From Kitasatospora cineracea (GTDB lineage Bacteria; Actinomycetota; Actinomycetes; Streptomycetales; Streptomycetaceae): a DNA stretch of 64,000 nucleotides. The stretch lies in contig NZ_RJVJ01000001.1 in assembly GCF_003751605.1 (NCBI RefSeq), positions 2,542,001 through 2,606,000 of the forward strand, given 5' to 3'. Below the pieces are notes generated by a model, which was not told the DNA's origin, did no database searches, and saw nothing but the letters and a program-made list of their open reading frames with translations. The first letter of the stretch is position 1, and each line of letters opens with the position of its first letter. Made by a program: the position numbers and the translations under genes. This document shows, in pieces, positions 42,127-51,687 of this stretch.

Positions 42127-43155
42127 ATGAGCTACCGGATTCCGCAGCAGCCCGTGTCCCTCGAAGAACTCGCCCGGCGCCAGCAGAACGTGGTGACGGC
42201 CAGTCAGCTCCGCGCCCGCGGCGTCCCGGCCCGGATGGTGAGCGAGCACTGCCGCAGCGGCGGCCCCTGGCAGCGGCTGCTGCCGCGGGTCTACCTGCTG
42301 CAGGACGGCGCGCCGACGCCCGAGCAGCGGATGTGGGCCGCGCTGCTGTACGCGGCGCAGAACGGGCCGGCCGGGGACGGGGCCCGCGAGGGCGCGGTGA
42401 TCACCGGCGCGGCGGCGCTCGCGCTGTACGGGTTCGTGTCGGTGCCGCGGCTGCCCGCGGTGCACGGGGTGGAGGTGCTGGTGCCCAGGCAGCGCCGGCT
42501 GCGGGACGCCGGGCAGGTGCGGATCCGGCGCACCGGGCGGGTGCTGGAGGCCCGCTCGGTGCACGGGCTGGCGGTCGCCCCGGTGGCCCGGGCGGTGGCG
42601 GACGCGATCAGCGAGTGGGCCGAGCAGGGCGCGTTCGAGTCCGGCCGGGTCGGCCCGGGGCTGCTGCGGGCGCTGCTGCGCGAGGCGCTGGAGCGCGAGG
42701 GCGGCTGCCCGGCGGCGGAGCTGCTGGCCGAGCTGGCCGAGGCGCAGCTGCTGGCGGTGCCCCGGGTGCGGGCGGCGGTGGACGAGCTGCTGGCGGCGCG
42801 CCGGGAGGCCGCGTTCGCCGAGCTGACGGCCCTGGCGGCGGAGCGGGGCCTGCCCGTCCCGCTGCCCGGACCGGAGCTGCGGATGCGCGGCGGAACCTAC
42901 ATCGCGGTGCCGGACCTGTACTGGCCGGAGGCGGCCGTGGCGGTGGAGGTGGACTCCGAGCTGCGCTGCGTCAGCGAGGGCGAGGCGGCCTGGGTGCGCG
43001 GCGGCCAGCACCGGATGGAGTACCTGGGCGTGCGGGTGGTGTACATCGGCTCCGCCCGGCTCGCCGCCGAACGGGACGCGGTCGGTGGCGAGTTGGCCGA
43101 GGCGTACGGGATCGGCGGCGAGAACGTGGTGGAGCTGGTGGTCACCGGGCGCTGA
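42127..43155 (+). CDS. AbiEi-like wHTH protein with DUF559-like nuclease domain
   Basis: 342 residues from ATG 42127 (GTG 42118 also possible; AGGGGG lies between 42109 and 42114). Residues 10-60 resemble the AbiEi/type IV antitoxin-type winged helix (LARRQQNVVTASQLRARGVP, SEHCRSGGPWQRLLPRVYLL), 70-200 an AbiEi-like domain (TGAAALALYGF), and the C-terminus resembles a PD-(D/E)xK/DUF559 fold (VPDLYWPEAAVAVEVDSE). This fused layout is common in actinobacteria; function unknown, maybe defence. No toxin gene is adjacent. Confidence 0.78.
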   Translation: MSYRIPQQPVSLEELARRQQNVVTASQLRARGVPARMVSEHCRSGGPWQRLLPRVYLLQDGAPTPEQRMWAALLYAAQNGPAGDGAREGAVITGAAALALYGFVSVPRLPAVHGVEVLVPRQRRLRDAGQVRIRRTGRVLEARSVHGLAVAPVARAVADAISEWAEQGAFESGRVGPGLLRALLREALEREGGCPAAELLAELAEAQLLAVPRVRAAVDELLAARREAAFAELTALAAERGLPVPLPGPELRMRGGTYIAVPDLYWPEAAVAVEVDSELRCVSEGEAAWVRGGQHRMEYLGVRVVYIGSARLAAERDAVGGELAEAYGIGGENVVELVVTGR

Positions 43156-43177
43156 GGCGCCGGGAGTCGGCGCCGGG

Positions 43178-43768
43178 TCAGCTGCGGACGACCGGGGTGC
43201 CGGTCAGCTCGACGCCCGCGGAGCGCAGTTCGTCCAGTGCCTCGGCGGTGGTGGCGGGGGCGACGCCGGCCGTCAGGTCGAGCAGGACGCGGGTGGCGAA
43301 GCCCTCGCGGGCGGCGTCCAGGGCAGTGGCGCGGACGCAGTGGTCGGTGGCGATGCCGACCACGTCGACGTCGGTGACGCCGCGCTCGTTCAGCCAGTCG
43401 GTGAGGGTGCCGCCGTGCTCGTCGAAGCCCTCGAAGCCGCTGTACGCGGCGGCGTGCGCGCCCTTGGAGAAGACCGCCTCGACTGCGCCGGAGGTCACCG
43501 AGGGGGCGAAGTTGGGGTGGAAGCCCACGCCCTCGGTGCCGGCCACGCAGTGCGCGGGCCAGGAGCGGACGTAGTCGGGCTCGGCGGCGAAGTGCGGGCC
43601 GGGGTCGATGTGGTGGTCGCGGGTGGCGACGATGTGGGCGTAGCCGGGGGCGGACTCGGCGATCAGGTCGGTGATCGCGGCCGCGACCTCGGCCCCGCCG
43701 GCGACGGGCAGGCTGCCGCCCTCGCAGAAGTCGTTCTGCACGTCGACGACGATCAGGGCCCGGTGCAT
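43178..43768 (-). CDS. pncA: nicotinamidase / pyrazinamidase
   Basis: 196 residues from ATG 43768, GAGAGAAG upstream. Catalytic triad D9 (VVDVQNDF), K102 (FSKGAHA) and C144 (ATDHCVRAT), metal site around D51-H-H. It converts nicotinamide to nicotinate in NAD salvage. The nicotinate phosphoribosyltransferase gene follows upstream on the same strand, so the two act in sequence. Upstream (43975-44042) is a CCGGCTCC-type low-complexity run. Confidence 0.95.
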   Translation of the reverse strand: MHRALIVVDVQNDFCEGGSLPVAGGAEVAAAITDLIAESAPGYAHIVATRDHHIDPGPHFAAEPDYVRSWPAHCVAGTEGVGFHPNFAPSVTSGAVEAVFSKGAHAAAYSGFEGFDEHGGTLTDWLNERGVTDVDVVGIATDHCVRATALDAAREGFATRVLLDLTAGVAPATTAEALDELRSAGVELTGTPVVRS

Positions 43769-44048
43769 GGCTGGCTTCTCTCGTTCGGATGGGGGTGCGG
43801 TCCAAAGCCCGGGGGTCTCGGCCGCGGCGGTGTCGGGGTGGTCCGGGCGGGGCCCGGACGGTACAGCGGTTGGCACTCTAGGCAGTGCGGGGCGGCCGCG
43901 AAAGTGCGGAGGGGCAAAGGCGGGCAAAGCCGGGCCGGGCCCGCCCGCCGCGTCCACCGCCCGGGCCTCCCGGCCCCGGCCCCGGCCCCGGTCCTCCCGG
44001 CTCCGGCTCCGGTCCCGGTCCTCCCTGTCCCGGCCCCGGCCGGACCGC

Positions 44049-45362
44049 TCAGCCGGACAGCCGCTCGGTGGTGATGACCGGCTCGCCGCGGGAGAGCTGG
44101 GTGGCCGACAGCGGCAGCGCGGCGCGGGCCCGGCGGTGGCGGTCCCGGGCGGCGTCCAGCGGCTCGCGGCCGACCACCTCGCCGTCGGTGATCAGCGGGA
44201 CGTGCAGCAGGTGCGGCTCCAGTTCGGCCGGGACGGGGCCGGTGCCGACCACCTCGGCCTCGGCGACGCCGTCCCGGTCGGGGCGGCGGGCGGCCCACTT
44301 GCGGCCGCCGACGCTGGTCTTGCCGCCGGCCGAGCGCTTGGCGACCGCGACCAGCTCGCCGCCGGGCGCCGACTCGCGGGCGACCAGCTTGTAGACCATC
44401 GCGCAGGTCGGGTGACCGCTGCCGGTGACCAGGCTGGTGCCGACGCCGTAGCCGTCGACCGGGGCGGCGGCGAGCGCGGCGATGGCGTACTCGTCCAGGT
44501 CCGAGGTGACGATGATCTTGGTTTCGGTGGCGCCGAGCTCGTCGAGCTGGCGGCGCACCCGGTGGGCGAGCAGGGTCAGGTCGCCGGAGTCGATCCGGAC
44601 GGCGCCCAGCTGCGGGCCCGCCACCTCGACGGCGGTGCGGACCGCCTCGCCGAGGTCGTAGGTGTCCACCAGCAGGGTGGTGTCGCGGCCCATCGAGTCG
44701 ATCTGCGCGGTGAAGGCGTCCCGCTCGCTGTCGTGCAGCAGGGTGAAGGCGTGCGCGGCGGTGCCGGTGGTCGGGATGCCGTAGGTGAAGCCGGCCTCCA
44801 GGTCGGAGGTGGCGGCGAAACCGGCCAGGTAGGCGGCCCGGGCGGCGGCCACCGCGGACTGCTCGTGGGCCCGCCGGGCGCCCATCTCGATCACCGGGCG
44901 GTCGCCCGCGGCGGCGGTCATCCGGGAGGCGGCGGCGGCGATCGCCGAGTCGTGGTTGAGGATCGACAGGATCACCGTCTCCAGGATCACCGCCTCGGCG
45001 AAGCTGCCCTCGACGGTCAGCAGCGGCGAGCCGGGGAAGTACGCCTCGCCCTCGGGGTAGCCGTGCACGCTGCCGGTGAAGCGGTAGTCGGCGAGGAAGC
45101 GCAGGGTCTCCTCGTCCACCACCCGCTGGTCGGCCAGCCAGTCGAGTTGCGGGGCGGTGAAGCGGAAGTCCTCGATGGCGTCCAGCACCCGGCCGGTGCC
45201 GGCCAGCACGCCGTAGCGGCGGCCGTCGGGCAGGCGGCGGGTGAACACCTCGAAGACCGAGCGGCGGTGGGCGGCGCCGCTGCGCAGCGCGGCCTGCAGC
45301 ATGGTCAGCTCGTAGCGGTCGGTGAGCAGCGCGGAGCTGCGGTGCGCGGTGATGGCGTCCAT
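44049..45362 (-). CDS. pncB: nicotinate phosphoribosyltransferase
   Basis: 437 residues. ATG 45362 is chosen because TAGCAT (45375-45370) is seven bases before it, giving a leaderless message. It has LLTDRYELTMLQAAL at the N-terminus, EMGARRAHEQSAVAAARAAY around the catalytic His-containing HExxA-type region, and VRIDSGDLTLLAHRVRRQLD and YGVGTSLVTG for PRPP binding. Nicotinate plus PRPP and ATP give NaMN. Divergent from clpS, as in mycobacteria (Rv1330c/Rv1331). Confidence 0.95.
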   Translation of the reverse strand: MDAITAHRSSALLTDRYELTMLQAALRSGAAHRRSVFEVFTRRLPDGRRYGVLAGTGRVLDAIEDFRFTAPQLDWLADQRVVDEETLRFLADYRFTGSVHGYPEGEAYFPGSPLLTVEGSFAEAVILETVILSILNHDSAIAAAASRMTAAAGDRPVIEMGARRAHEQSAVAAARAAYLAGFAATSDLEAGFTYGIPTTGTAAHAFTLLHDSERDAFTAQIDSMGRDTTLLVDTYDLGEAVRTAVEVAGPQLGAVRIDSGDLTLLAHRVRRQLDELGATETKIIVTSDLDEYAIAALAAAPVDGYGVGTSLVTGSGHPTCAMVYKLVARESAPGGELVAVAKRSAGGKTSVGGRKWAARRPDRDGVAEAEVVGTGPVPAELEPHLLHVPLITDGEVVGREPLDAARDRHRRARAALPLSATQLSRGEPVITTERLSG

Positions 45363-45369
45363 GGGGATG

Positions 45370-45396
45370 ATGCTACTACCACTTAGCGTCAAAGTG
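45370..45396 (-). promoter_or_regulatory. pncB leaderless promoter with CACTT-N7-AAGTG operator
   Basis: TAGCAT -10 at 45375-45370 and, immediately upstream, an inverted repeat CACTT (45380-45384) N7 AAGTG (45392-45396). A repressor bound here would block the -10/-35 region of pncB. This fits NAD-responsive control, though the regulator is unidentified. Confidence 0.45.
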
Positions 45397-45523
45397 ACGA
45401 TTTCTCTCCGGGGGCCGTGCCGGACCGTGTCCGGCCGTGTCGGACCACCCTGATTCGCTCCTGGGTCCCTCGGATGGAAGCATGGGTCGGGGGGAATCCG
45501 AGGTCGACGAGGAGAGACGGACT

Positions 45524-45817
45524 GTGAGTGTCGCGCCGGTGGAGATCGAGCGCCCGGAGGTGGAGGGGGTTCCGGTCACGGAGCCGGACACGCCGTGGGT
45601 GACCATCGTCCACAACGACCCGGTCAACCTGATGAGCTACGTCCAGTACGTCTTCCAGAGCTACTTCGGCTACCCGAAGGACAAGGCGCGCCAGCTCATG
45701 ATGGACGTGCACCACAAGGGGCGGGCGGTGGTCTCCAGCGGCACCCGCGAGGAGATGGAGCGCGACGTGCAGGCGATGCACGGCTACGGCCTGTGGGCCA
45801 CCCTGCAGCACGACTGA
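45524..45817 (+). CDS. clpS: ATP-dependent Clp protease adaptor ClpS
   Basis: 97 residues from GTG 45524, GGAGAGACGG upstream. Conserved PWVTIVHNDPVNLMSYVQYV, with HNDPVN binding N-degron residues, MDVHHKGRAVV, and EEMERDVQAMHGYGLWATLQ. It delivers N-degron substrates to ClpC/ClpA. Precedes the DUF2017 gene, its usual neighbour. Confidence 0.96.
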   Translation: MSVAPVEIERPEVEGVPVTEPDTPWVTIVHNDPVNLMSYVQYVFQSYFGYPKDKARQLMMDVHHKGRAVVSSGTREEMERDVQAMHGYGLWATLQHD

Positions 45818-45859
45818 CGGACCGTCACCCACCATCCACGAGGGACTGATTCCACACAC

Positions 45860-46435
45860 ATGGCCGGTTTGTTCGAGAGTGCGGACGGCGGTGGCGCGGC
45901 GATCGCGCTGGACGAGTTCGAGGCCTCCATCCTGCGCTCGCTGGAAGTCCAGATGCTGGAGCTGATCGGGCCGCCGCCCGGCGGCGGCAGCGACGACCCG
46001 CTGGCCGCGCTGTTCGCGGAGGGCCCCACCGAGGCCCCCGAGGACCCGGCGCTGCTGCGGCTGTTCCCCGACGCGTACGGCGGCCCGGACGCCCCCGAGG
46101 ACCCGCGGACGGGCGAAATGGCCGCCGAGTTCCGCCGCTACACCGAGCTGGACCTGCGGGCCCGCAAGCGGGACGACGCGCTGGCGGTGGTCCGGGCGCT
46201 GGACGGGCTGGGCGGCGCGGGCGGGGTGATCGAGGTCGAGGCGGGCGAATTCCCGCACTGGCTGGGCGCGCTGAACGACCTGCGGCTGACCCTGGGCACC
46301 CGGCTGGAGGTCGCCGAGGAGGACGACGAGGGCCTGTACCGGCTGCCCGACTCCGACCCGCGCAAGCCGCTGGTGATCGCCTACCTGTGGCTGGGCGCGA
46401 TGCAGGAGAGCCTGCTGGAGGCGATGGCGGGCTGA
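45860..46435 (+). CDS. DUF2017 family protein
   Basis: 191 residues from ATG 45860, 42 bases after clpS, with GAGGGACTGATT upstream. Acidic, helical; ending ADGLGG-type helices and LVIAYLWLGAMQESLLEAMA. Always next to clpS in actinobacteria (Rv1332 in M. tuberculosis), suggesting a role in Clp-dependent proteolysis, but this is guilt by association. Confidence 0.9.
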   Translation: MAGLFESADGGGAAIALDEFEASILRSLEVQMLELIGPPPGGGSDDPLAALFAEGPTEAPEDPALLRLFPDAYGGPDAPEDPRTGEMAAEFRRYTELDLRARKRDDALAVVRALDGLGGAGGVIEVEAGEFPHWLGALNDLRLTLGTRLEVAEEDDEGLYRLPDSDPRKPLVIAYLWLGAMQESLLEAMAG

Positions 46436-46624
46436 CCGCCCGCCTCGCGGCCCCGCCCCGCCGCCCCGCCCTGCCGCCCCCGTTTCGCTCATATTGTCCG
46501 ATTGCTCAGGTAACGCTCAGATGTGAGACGTTCCGGGGCTTTCGCGTGGTTCACTGCTGCCTCCCCGGGAAGACGGGGCCCGTCGGCCGCCCGGCCGGCG
46601 CGGACCGGGAGGCGAGGCGGGCGG

Positions 46625-48067
46625 ATGACGCAGCAGACGGCGGACGAGACGGCCGGGGCCGTCCCCGACGAGGAGGGCTACCAGCGGGGCCTGGGCAGCC
46701 GGCAGATCCAGATGATCGCCATCGGCGGCGCGATCGGCACCGGCCTGTTCCTCGGCGCCGGCACCGCCATCTCCAAGGCCGGGCCCAGCCTGCTGCTGAG
46801 CTACGCGGTGGCCGGCGTGGTGATCTTCGTGATCATGCGGGCGCTCGGCGAACTGCTCACCTACCGCCCGGTGGCCGGCAGCTTCGCCGAGTACGCCCGG
46901 GAGTTCCTCGGCCCGTTCGCCGGCTTCGTCACCGGCTGGACGTACTGGCTGTTCTGGGTGGTCACCGGCATGGCCGAGACCACCGCCGCCGCCGTCTACG
47001 TCCGCTTCTGGGCGCCCGGCATCCCGCAGTGGACCACCGCGCTGGCCTTCCTGCTGGTGCTGTACGCCGCCAACCTGATCTCGGTGAAGCTGTTCGGCGA
47101 GATCGAGTTCTGGTTCTCGATGGTCAAGGTCACCGCCATCCTCGGGATGATCCTGATCGGCATCGGCGTGCTCACCCTCGGCTTCTCGGACGCCGGCGAC
47201 ACCGCCTCGGTCACCCACCTGTGGCAGGACGGCGGCTTCTTCCCCAAGGGCGTCGGCGCCACCGTGATGACCCTGCAGATCGTCATGTTCGCCTACCTGG
47301 GCGTGGAGTTGGTCGGCGTCACCGCGGGCGAGAGCGAGAACCCGGAGAAGACCCTGCCGCGGGCCATCAACACCCTGCCGCTGCGGATCGCGCTGTTCTA
47401 CATCGGCGCGCTGGTGATCATCCTGTCGCTGGTGCCGTGGACCGAGTTCCAGCCCGGCGTCAGCCCGTTCGTCGCCGCGTTCGGCAAGATCGGCATCCCG
47501 GCGGCGGCCGGCATCATCAACTTCGTGGTGCTCACCGCCGCGCTCTCCTCCTGCAACTCCGGGATGTACTCCACCGGCCGGATGCTGCGCGACCTGGCCC
47601 TGCGCCGGCAGGCCCCCGGGCGGCTCACCCGGCTCAACGCCCGCCGCACCCCCGCCGCCGCGATCACCGTCTCCTGCCTGCTGATGGGTGCCGGCGTGGT
47701 GCTCAACTACTGCGTCCCGGAACGGGCCTTCCAGTACATCACCTCGGTCGCCACCGTCTGCGGCCTGTGGACCTGGGGCGTCATCCTGGCCAGCCAGATC
47801 CGCTACCGCGCCGCCTGGAAGGCCGGCCGGCTGCCCGCCCCGACCTTCCGCGCCCCCGGCGGCAACTGGAGCCGCTGGCTCTCGCTGGCCTTCCTGCTGC
47901 TAGTCGCCGTCCTGATCGCGGTCGACCCCGGCGCCCGGATCTCGCTGTACGTCTTCCCCGGCTGGGCGCTGTGCCTGGCCGTCGGCTACGCGGTGCTGCG
48001 CCGCCGCGACCCGGCCGCCGTGCACGCCGACCCGGACGCCCACCTCCACGCGGGGGACGGCAACTGA
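46625..48067 (+). CDS. amino-acid permease (APC superfamily, AAT-like)
   Basis: 480 residues from ATG 46625, GGGAGG ten bases before. Twelve predicted helices; the first unwound helix IAIGGAIGTGLFLGAG is the substrate-binding APC motif; GELLTYRPVAGSFAEYAREF and VTAGESENPEKTLPRAI are family hallmarks. Likely proton-coupled uptake of an amino acid (possibly GABA, Pro or aromatic); substrate not determinable. It interrupts the otherwise conserved clpS-mec block. Confidence 0.92.
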   Translation: MTQQTADETAGAVPDEEGYQRGLGSRQIQMIAIGGAIGTGLFLGAGTAISKAGPSLLLSYAVAGVVIFVIMRALGELLTYRPVAGSFAEYAREFLGPFAGFVTGWTYWLFWVVTGMAETTAAAVYVRFWAPGIPQWTTALAFLLVLYAANLISVKLFGEIEFWFSMVKVTAILGMILIGIGVLTLGFSDAGDTASVTHLWQDGGFFPKGVGATVMTLQIVMFAYLGVELVGVTAGESENPEKTLPRAINTLPLRIALFYIGALVIILSLVPWTEFQPGVSPFVAAFGKIGIPAAAGIINFVVLTAALSSCNSGMYSTGRMLRDLALRRQAPGRLTRLNARRTPAAAITVSCLLMGAGVVLNYCVPERAFQYITSVATVCGLWTWGVILASQIRYRAAWKAGRLPAPTFRAPGGNWSRWLSLAFLLLVAVLIAVDPGARISLYVFPGWALCLAVGYAVLRRRDPAAVHADPDAHLHAGDGN

Positions 48068-48087
48068 CGCCTCGCTATCCTGGCCGC

Positions 48088-48519
48088 ATGCTGACCATCA
48101 CCCGAGAACTGCGCGACCGGATCGTCGCCCACGCCCGCGCCGACCACCCGGACGAGGCGTGCGGCGTGATCGCCGGACCGGCCGGCACCGGACGCCCCGA
48201 GCGGTTCATCCCGATGCTCAACGCGGCCCGTTCGCCCACCTTCTACGAGTTCGACTCCGGCGACCTGCTCAAGCTCTACCGCGAGATGGACGACCTCGAC
48301 GAGGAGCCGGTGGTGATCTACCACTCGCACACCGCCACCGAGGCGTACCCCTCCCGCACCGACGTGAGCTACGCCTCCGAGCCGTTCGCCCACTACGTGC
48401 TGGTCTCCACCGCCGAGGGCACCGGCGAGCAGGACCCCTACCAGTTCCGCTCGTTCCGCATCGTGGACGGCGTGATCACGGAGGAAGACGTCGAGGTGGT
48501 CGAGGCCCACCGGGGCTGA
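48088..48519 (+). CDS. mec: Mec-type JAMM/MPN+ metalloprotease
   Basis: 143 residues from ATG 48088; TATCCT six bases earlier is a leaderless -10. JAMM motif complete: E23 (DEACGVIAG), H79-S-H81, S89, D92 (HSHTATEAYPSRTD). In M. tuberculosis the homologue (Rv1334) releases cysteine from the CysO-cysteine adduct and the same cluster contains cysO and cysM, as here. A terminator follows, so it is probably transcribed apart from cysO-cysM. Confidence 0.93.
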   Translation: MLTITRELRDRIVAHARADHPDEACGVIAGPAGTGRPERFIPMLNAARSPTFYEFDSGDLLKLYREMDDLDEEPVVIYHSHTATEAYPSRTDVSYASEPFAHYVLVSTAEGTGEQDPYQFRSFRIVDGVITEEDVEVVEAHRG

Positions 48520-48536
48520 GCGACGCCCGCCCGGGG

Positions 48537-48582
48537 ACGGGCCGTCCCGCCGCACCTCCACGCGGCGGAACGGCCCGTTTTC
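48537..48582 (+). terminator. Rho-independent terminator after mec
   Basis: ACGGGCCGTCCCGCCGC pairs with GCGGCGGAACGGCCCGT (one mismatch), loop of eight, then TTTTC. Confidence 0.8.
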
Positions 48583-48623
48583 TCATGCCTCGGAACGCTC
48601 CCGACCGGATGCCGAGACAAGCA

Positions 48624-48653
48624 TGTCAAAGCGGGGGCGGGAATCTATACGAT
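48624..48653 (+). promoter_or_regulatory. promoter of leader ORF and cysO-cysM
   Basis: TGTCAA (48624-48629), an 18-base spacer and TACGAT (48648-48653). Transcription would start at or just before ATG 48660, so the leader peptide is probably leaderless. Confidence 0.6.
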
Positions 48654-48659
48654 GAGCCC

Positions 48660-48773
48660 ATGCGTTCCGTCGATGTGAGCAATCAGGCCCCAGGCACCCG
48701 CCTCGTGGCGCGCCTGCACGTCGACCTGTGCCGGCTCGCCAGCGCGATCTGTCCCGGCACCGCCGCGCGCTGA
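48660..48773 (+). CDS. leader peptide upstream of cysO-cysM
   Basis: 37 residues from ATG 48660, MRSVDVSNQAPGTRLVARLH followed by VDLCRLASAIC. Cys at 24 and 31 near the end. A short upstream ORF with Cys codons before cysteine-biosynthesis genes fits Cys-responsive attenuation known from mycobacterial sulfur operons. It does not itself resemble an enzyme. Confidence 0.7.
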   Translation: MRSVDVSNQAPGTRLVARLHVDLCRLASAICPGTAAR

Positions 48774-50135
<1,362 letters not shown>

Positions 50136-50154
50136 CGCCCCGGGCGGCCGGACC

Positions 50155-50188
50155 ACGGCGCGGCACCCCGACCCGGGGGCCGCGCCGT
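50155..50188 (+). terminator. hairpin after cysM
   Basis: ACGGCGCGGC (50155-50164) with GCCGCGCCGT (50179-50188), perfect. Confidence 0.6.
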
Positions 50189-50355
50189 CCGCTCGTCAGA
50201 TCATCGGTCCGCTGTGACATCGCGGCATTTGTCCGTCCCGGGTGACCGCTCCGTCACGGAACGGTCACCGCGCCGGTCGCGCCCCGCCCCCCGGCCGGGG
50301 CCGCGCCAGGCTGGCGGCGCACCACTGGTACGCCGTCATCCCGGAGGTGGGCGCG

Positions 50356-50544
50356 ATGCCCGGCCGAGAGCTCTGGTCCTACGTCGAGATCGCCCGGCAC
50401 ATCAATGTGCGGGCCGAGACCGTGCGCAACTACAAGCGGCACGGACTGCTGCCCGACCCCGACCACCTGGACGCCGCGGGCCACCCCCGCTGGTACCCGG
50501 AGACCATCCGCGACTGGGCGCTGGCCCGCCCCGGACGCCGCTAG
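50356..50544 (+). CDS. small HTH DNA-binding protein
   Basis: 62 residues, ATG 50356, GGAGGTGG six bases before. Sequence ELWSYVEIARHINVRAETVR then NYKRHGLLPDPDHLD and WYPETIRDWALARPG forms a MerR/AlpA-like winged HTH without an effector domain. The repeat element at 50544 begins at its stop codon (TAG followed by GGCCCCG). Role unknown. Confidence 0.85.
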   Translation: MPGRELWSYVEIARHINVRAETVRNYKRHGLLPDPDHLDAAGHPRWYPETIRDWALARPGRR

Positions 50545-50737
50545 GCCCCGTCCGGTCGATCTTGCCGGGCGCGCGACGCCGGATCTCCCCCAGCCCCAAG
50601 GGGGGCTGGGAGGTGCCCCCTTCGCCTGGAAGCACCGGCCCGACACCCGAGTACATCCAGTACGAGGGCGTCGGGCCGGCACTCCCAGCCGGGCGCCCGC
50701 CGCCGCGCGCCGATCCGACAAGACCGGCCGGACAGGG
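50544..50737. repeat. MITE-like palindromic intergenic element
   Basis: 194 bases with imperfect terminal inverted repeats GGCCCCGTCCGG (50544-50555) and, on the other strand, GGCCCTGTCCGG (50737-50726). Inside are two hairpins: CCCAGCCCC/GGGGCTGGG (50589-50610) and GGCCCGACACCC with GGGCGTCGGGCC (50637-50677) enclosing GTAC repeats. It resembles an intergenic repeat I recall as widespread in Streptomyces genomes. No transposase. Confidence 0.65.
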
Positions 50738-50934
50738 CCCGGCGCACCCCCGTTCCCCGCCCTTCCCCGTCCTGGTGATTCCGCCCACAGCCCGGCACGG
50801 GAGAGGGGGCAAAGTGCCGCCCGGCCCTTACTCTCGACAGTCAAAGCACCGACGGAGACGAAGAACCCCGCCCCGCCCCACCGGCGGCGCGGACGGCCGC
50901 GGACGATGGCCCGACGGGGCGGGAAGGGCTCGGC

Positions 50935-51687
50935 ATGAAACTGACCGTGGTGGGGTGCTCGGGGAGCTTCCCGTCCGTGGACTCCCCGTGCTCCAGCTAC
51001 CTGGTGGAGCACGACGGCTACCGCCTCGTCGTCGACCTCGGCAACGGCGCGCTCGGCGCGCTGCAGAGGTACGCCGGCCTGTACGAGGTCGACGCCGTGC
51101 TGCTCAGCCACCTGCACGCCGACCACTGCGTCGACCTGTGCGCCTACTGGGTGGCCCGCAACTACCGGGTCGAGGGCTGCCCCGACCCGCTGCCCGTGCA
51201 CGGCCCGGCCGGCACCGCCGAACGGCTCGCCCGCGCCTACGACATGCCGGAGAAGCCCGGCATGACCGAGGTCTTCGACTTCCGCGACCTCACCGACGGC
51301 GCCCGCCTGGAACTCGGCCCGTTCACCGTCACCGCCGCCCGGGTCAACCACCTGGACTGCGAGGCGTACGGCTTCCGGATCGAGGCCGGCGGCCGCAGCC
51401 TGGTCTACTCCGGTGACACCGGCGTCTGCCCCGACCTGGTCGAACTCGCCCGCGGCACCGACCTGTTCCTGTGCGAGGCGGCCTACACGGACGGCAAGGA
51501 GACCTTCGACTCCATCCACCTCAACGGCACCCAGGCCGGCGAGCACGCCGCCGAAGCCGGCGCCGCCCGCCTGGTGCTCACCCACATCCCCCCGTGGACC
51601 GACGCCGAACGCAACCGCCGAGACGCCGCCGCCGCCTTCCCCGGCCCGGTCGAACTCGCCCGCGCCGGAGCCGTCTACGAGCTGTGA
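50935..51687 (+). CDS. MBL-fold hydrolase, Rv1339-like
   Basis: 250 residues from ATG 50935, GGAAGGGC upstream. Metal motif HLHADH (59-64), His in RVNHLDC, D in YSGDTG and H in LTHIPPW, as in cyclic-nucleotide phosphodiesterase/RNase Z-like hydrolases. The M. tuberculosis homologue Rv1339 in the same gene block is reported to act on cAMP. The last 13 bases overlap the convergent aminotransferase gene. Confidence 0.9.
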   Translation: MKLTVVGCSGSFPSVDSPCSSYLVEHDGYRLVVDLGNGALGALQRYAGLYEVDAVLLSHLHADHCVDLCAYWVARNYRVEGCPDPLPVHGPAGTAERLARAYDMPEKPGMTEVFDFRDLTDGARLELGPFTVTAARVNHLDCEAYGFRIEAGGRSLVYSGDTGVCPDLVELARGTDLFLCEAAYTDGKETFDSIHLNGTQAGEHAAEAGAARLVLTHIPPWTDAERNRRDAAAAFPGPVELARAGAVYEL

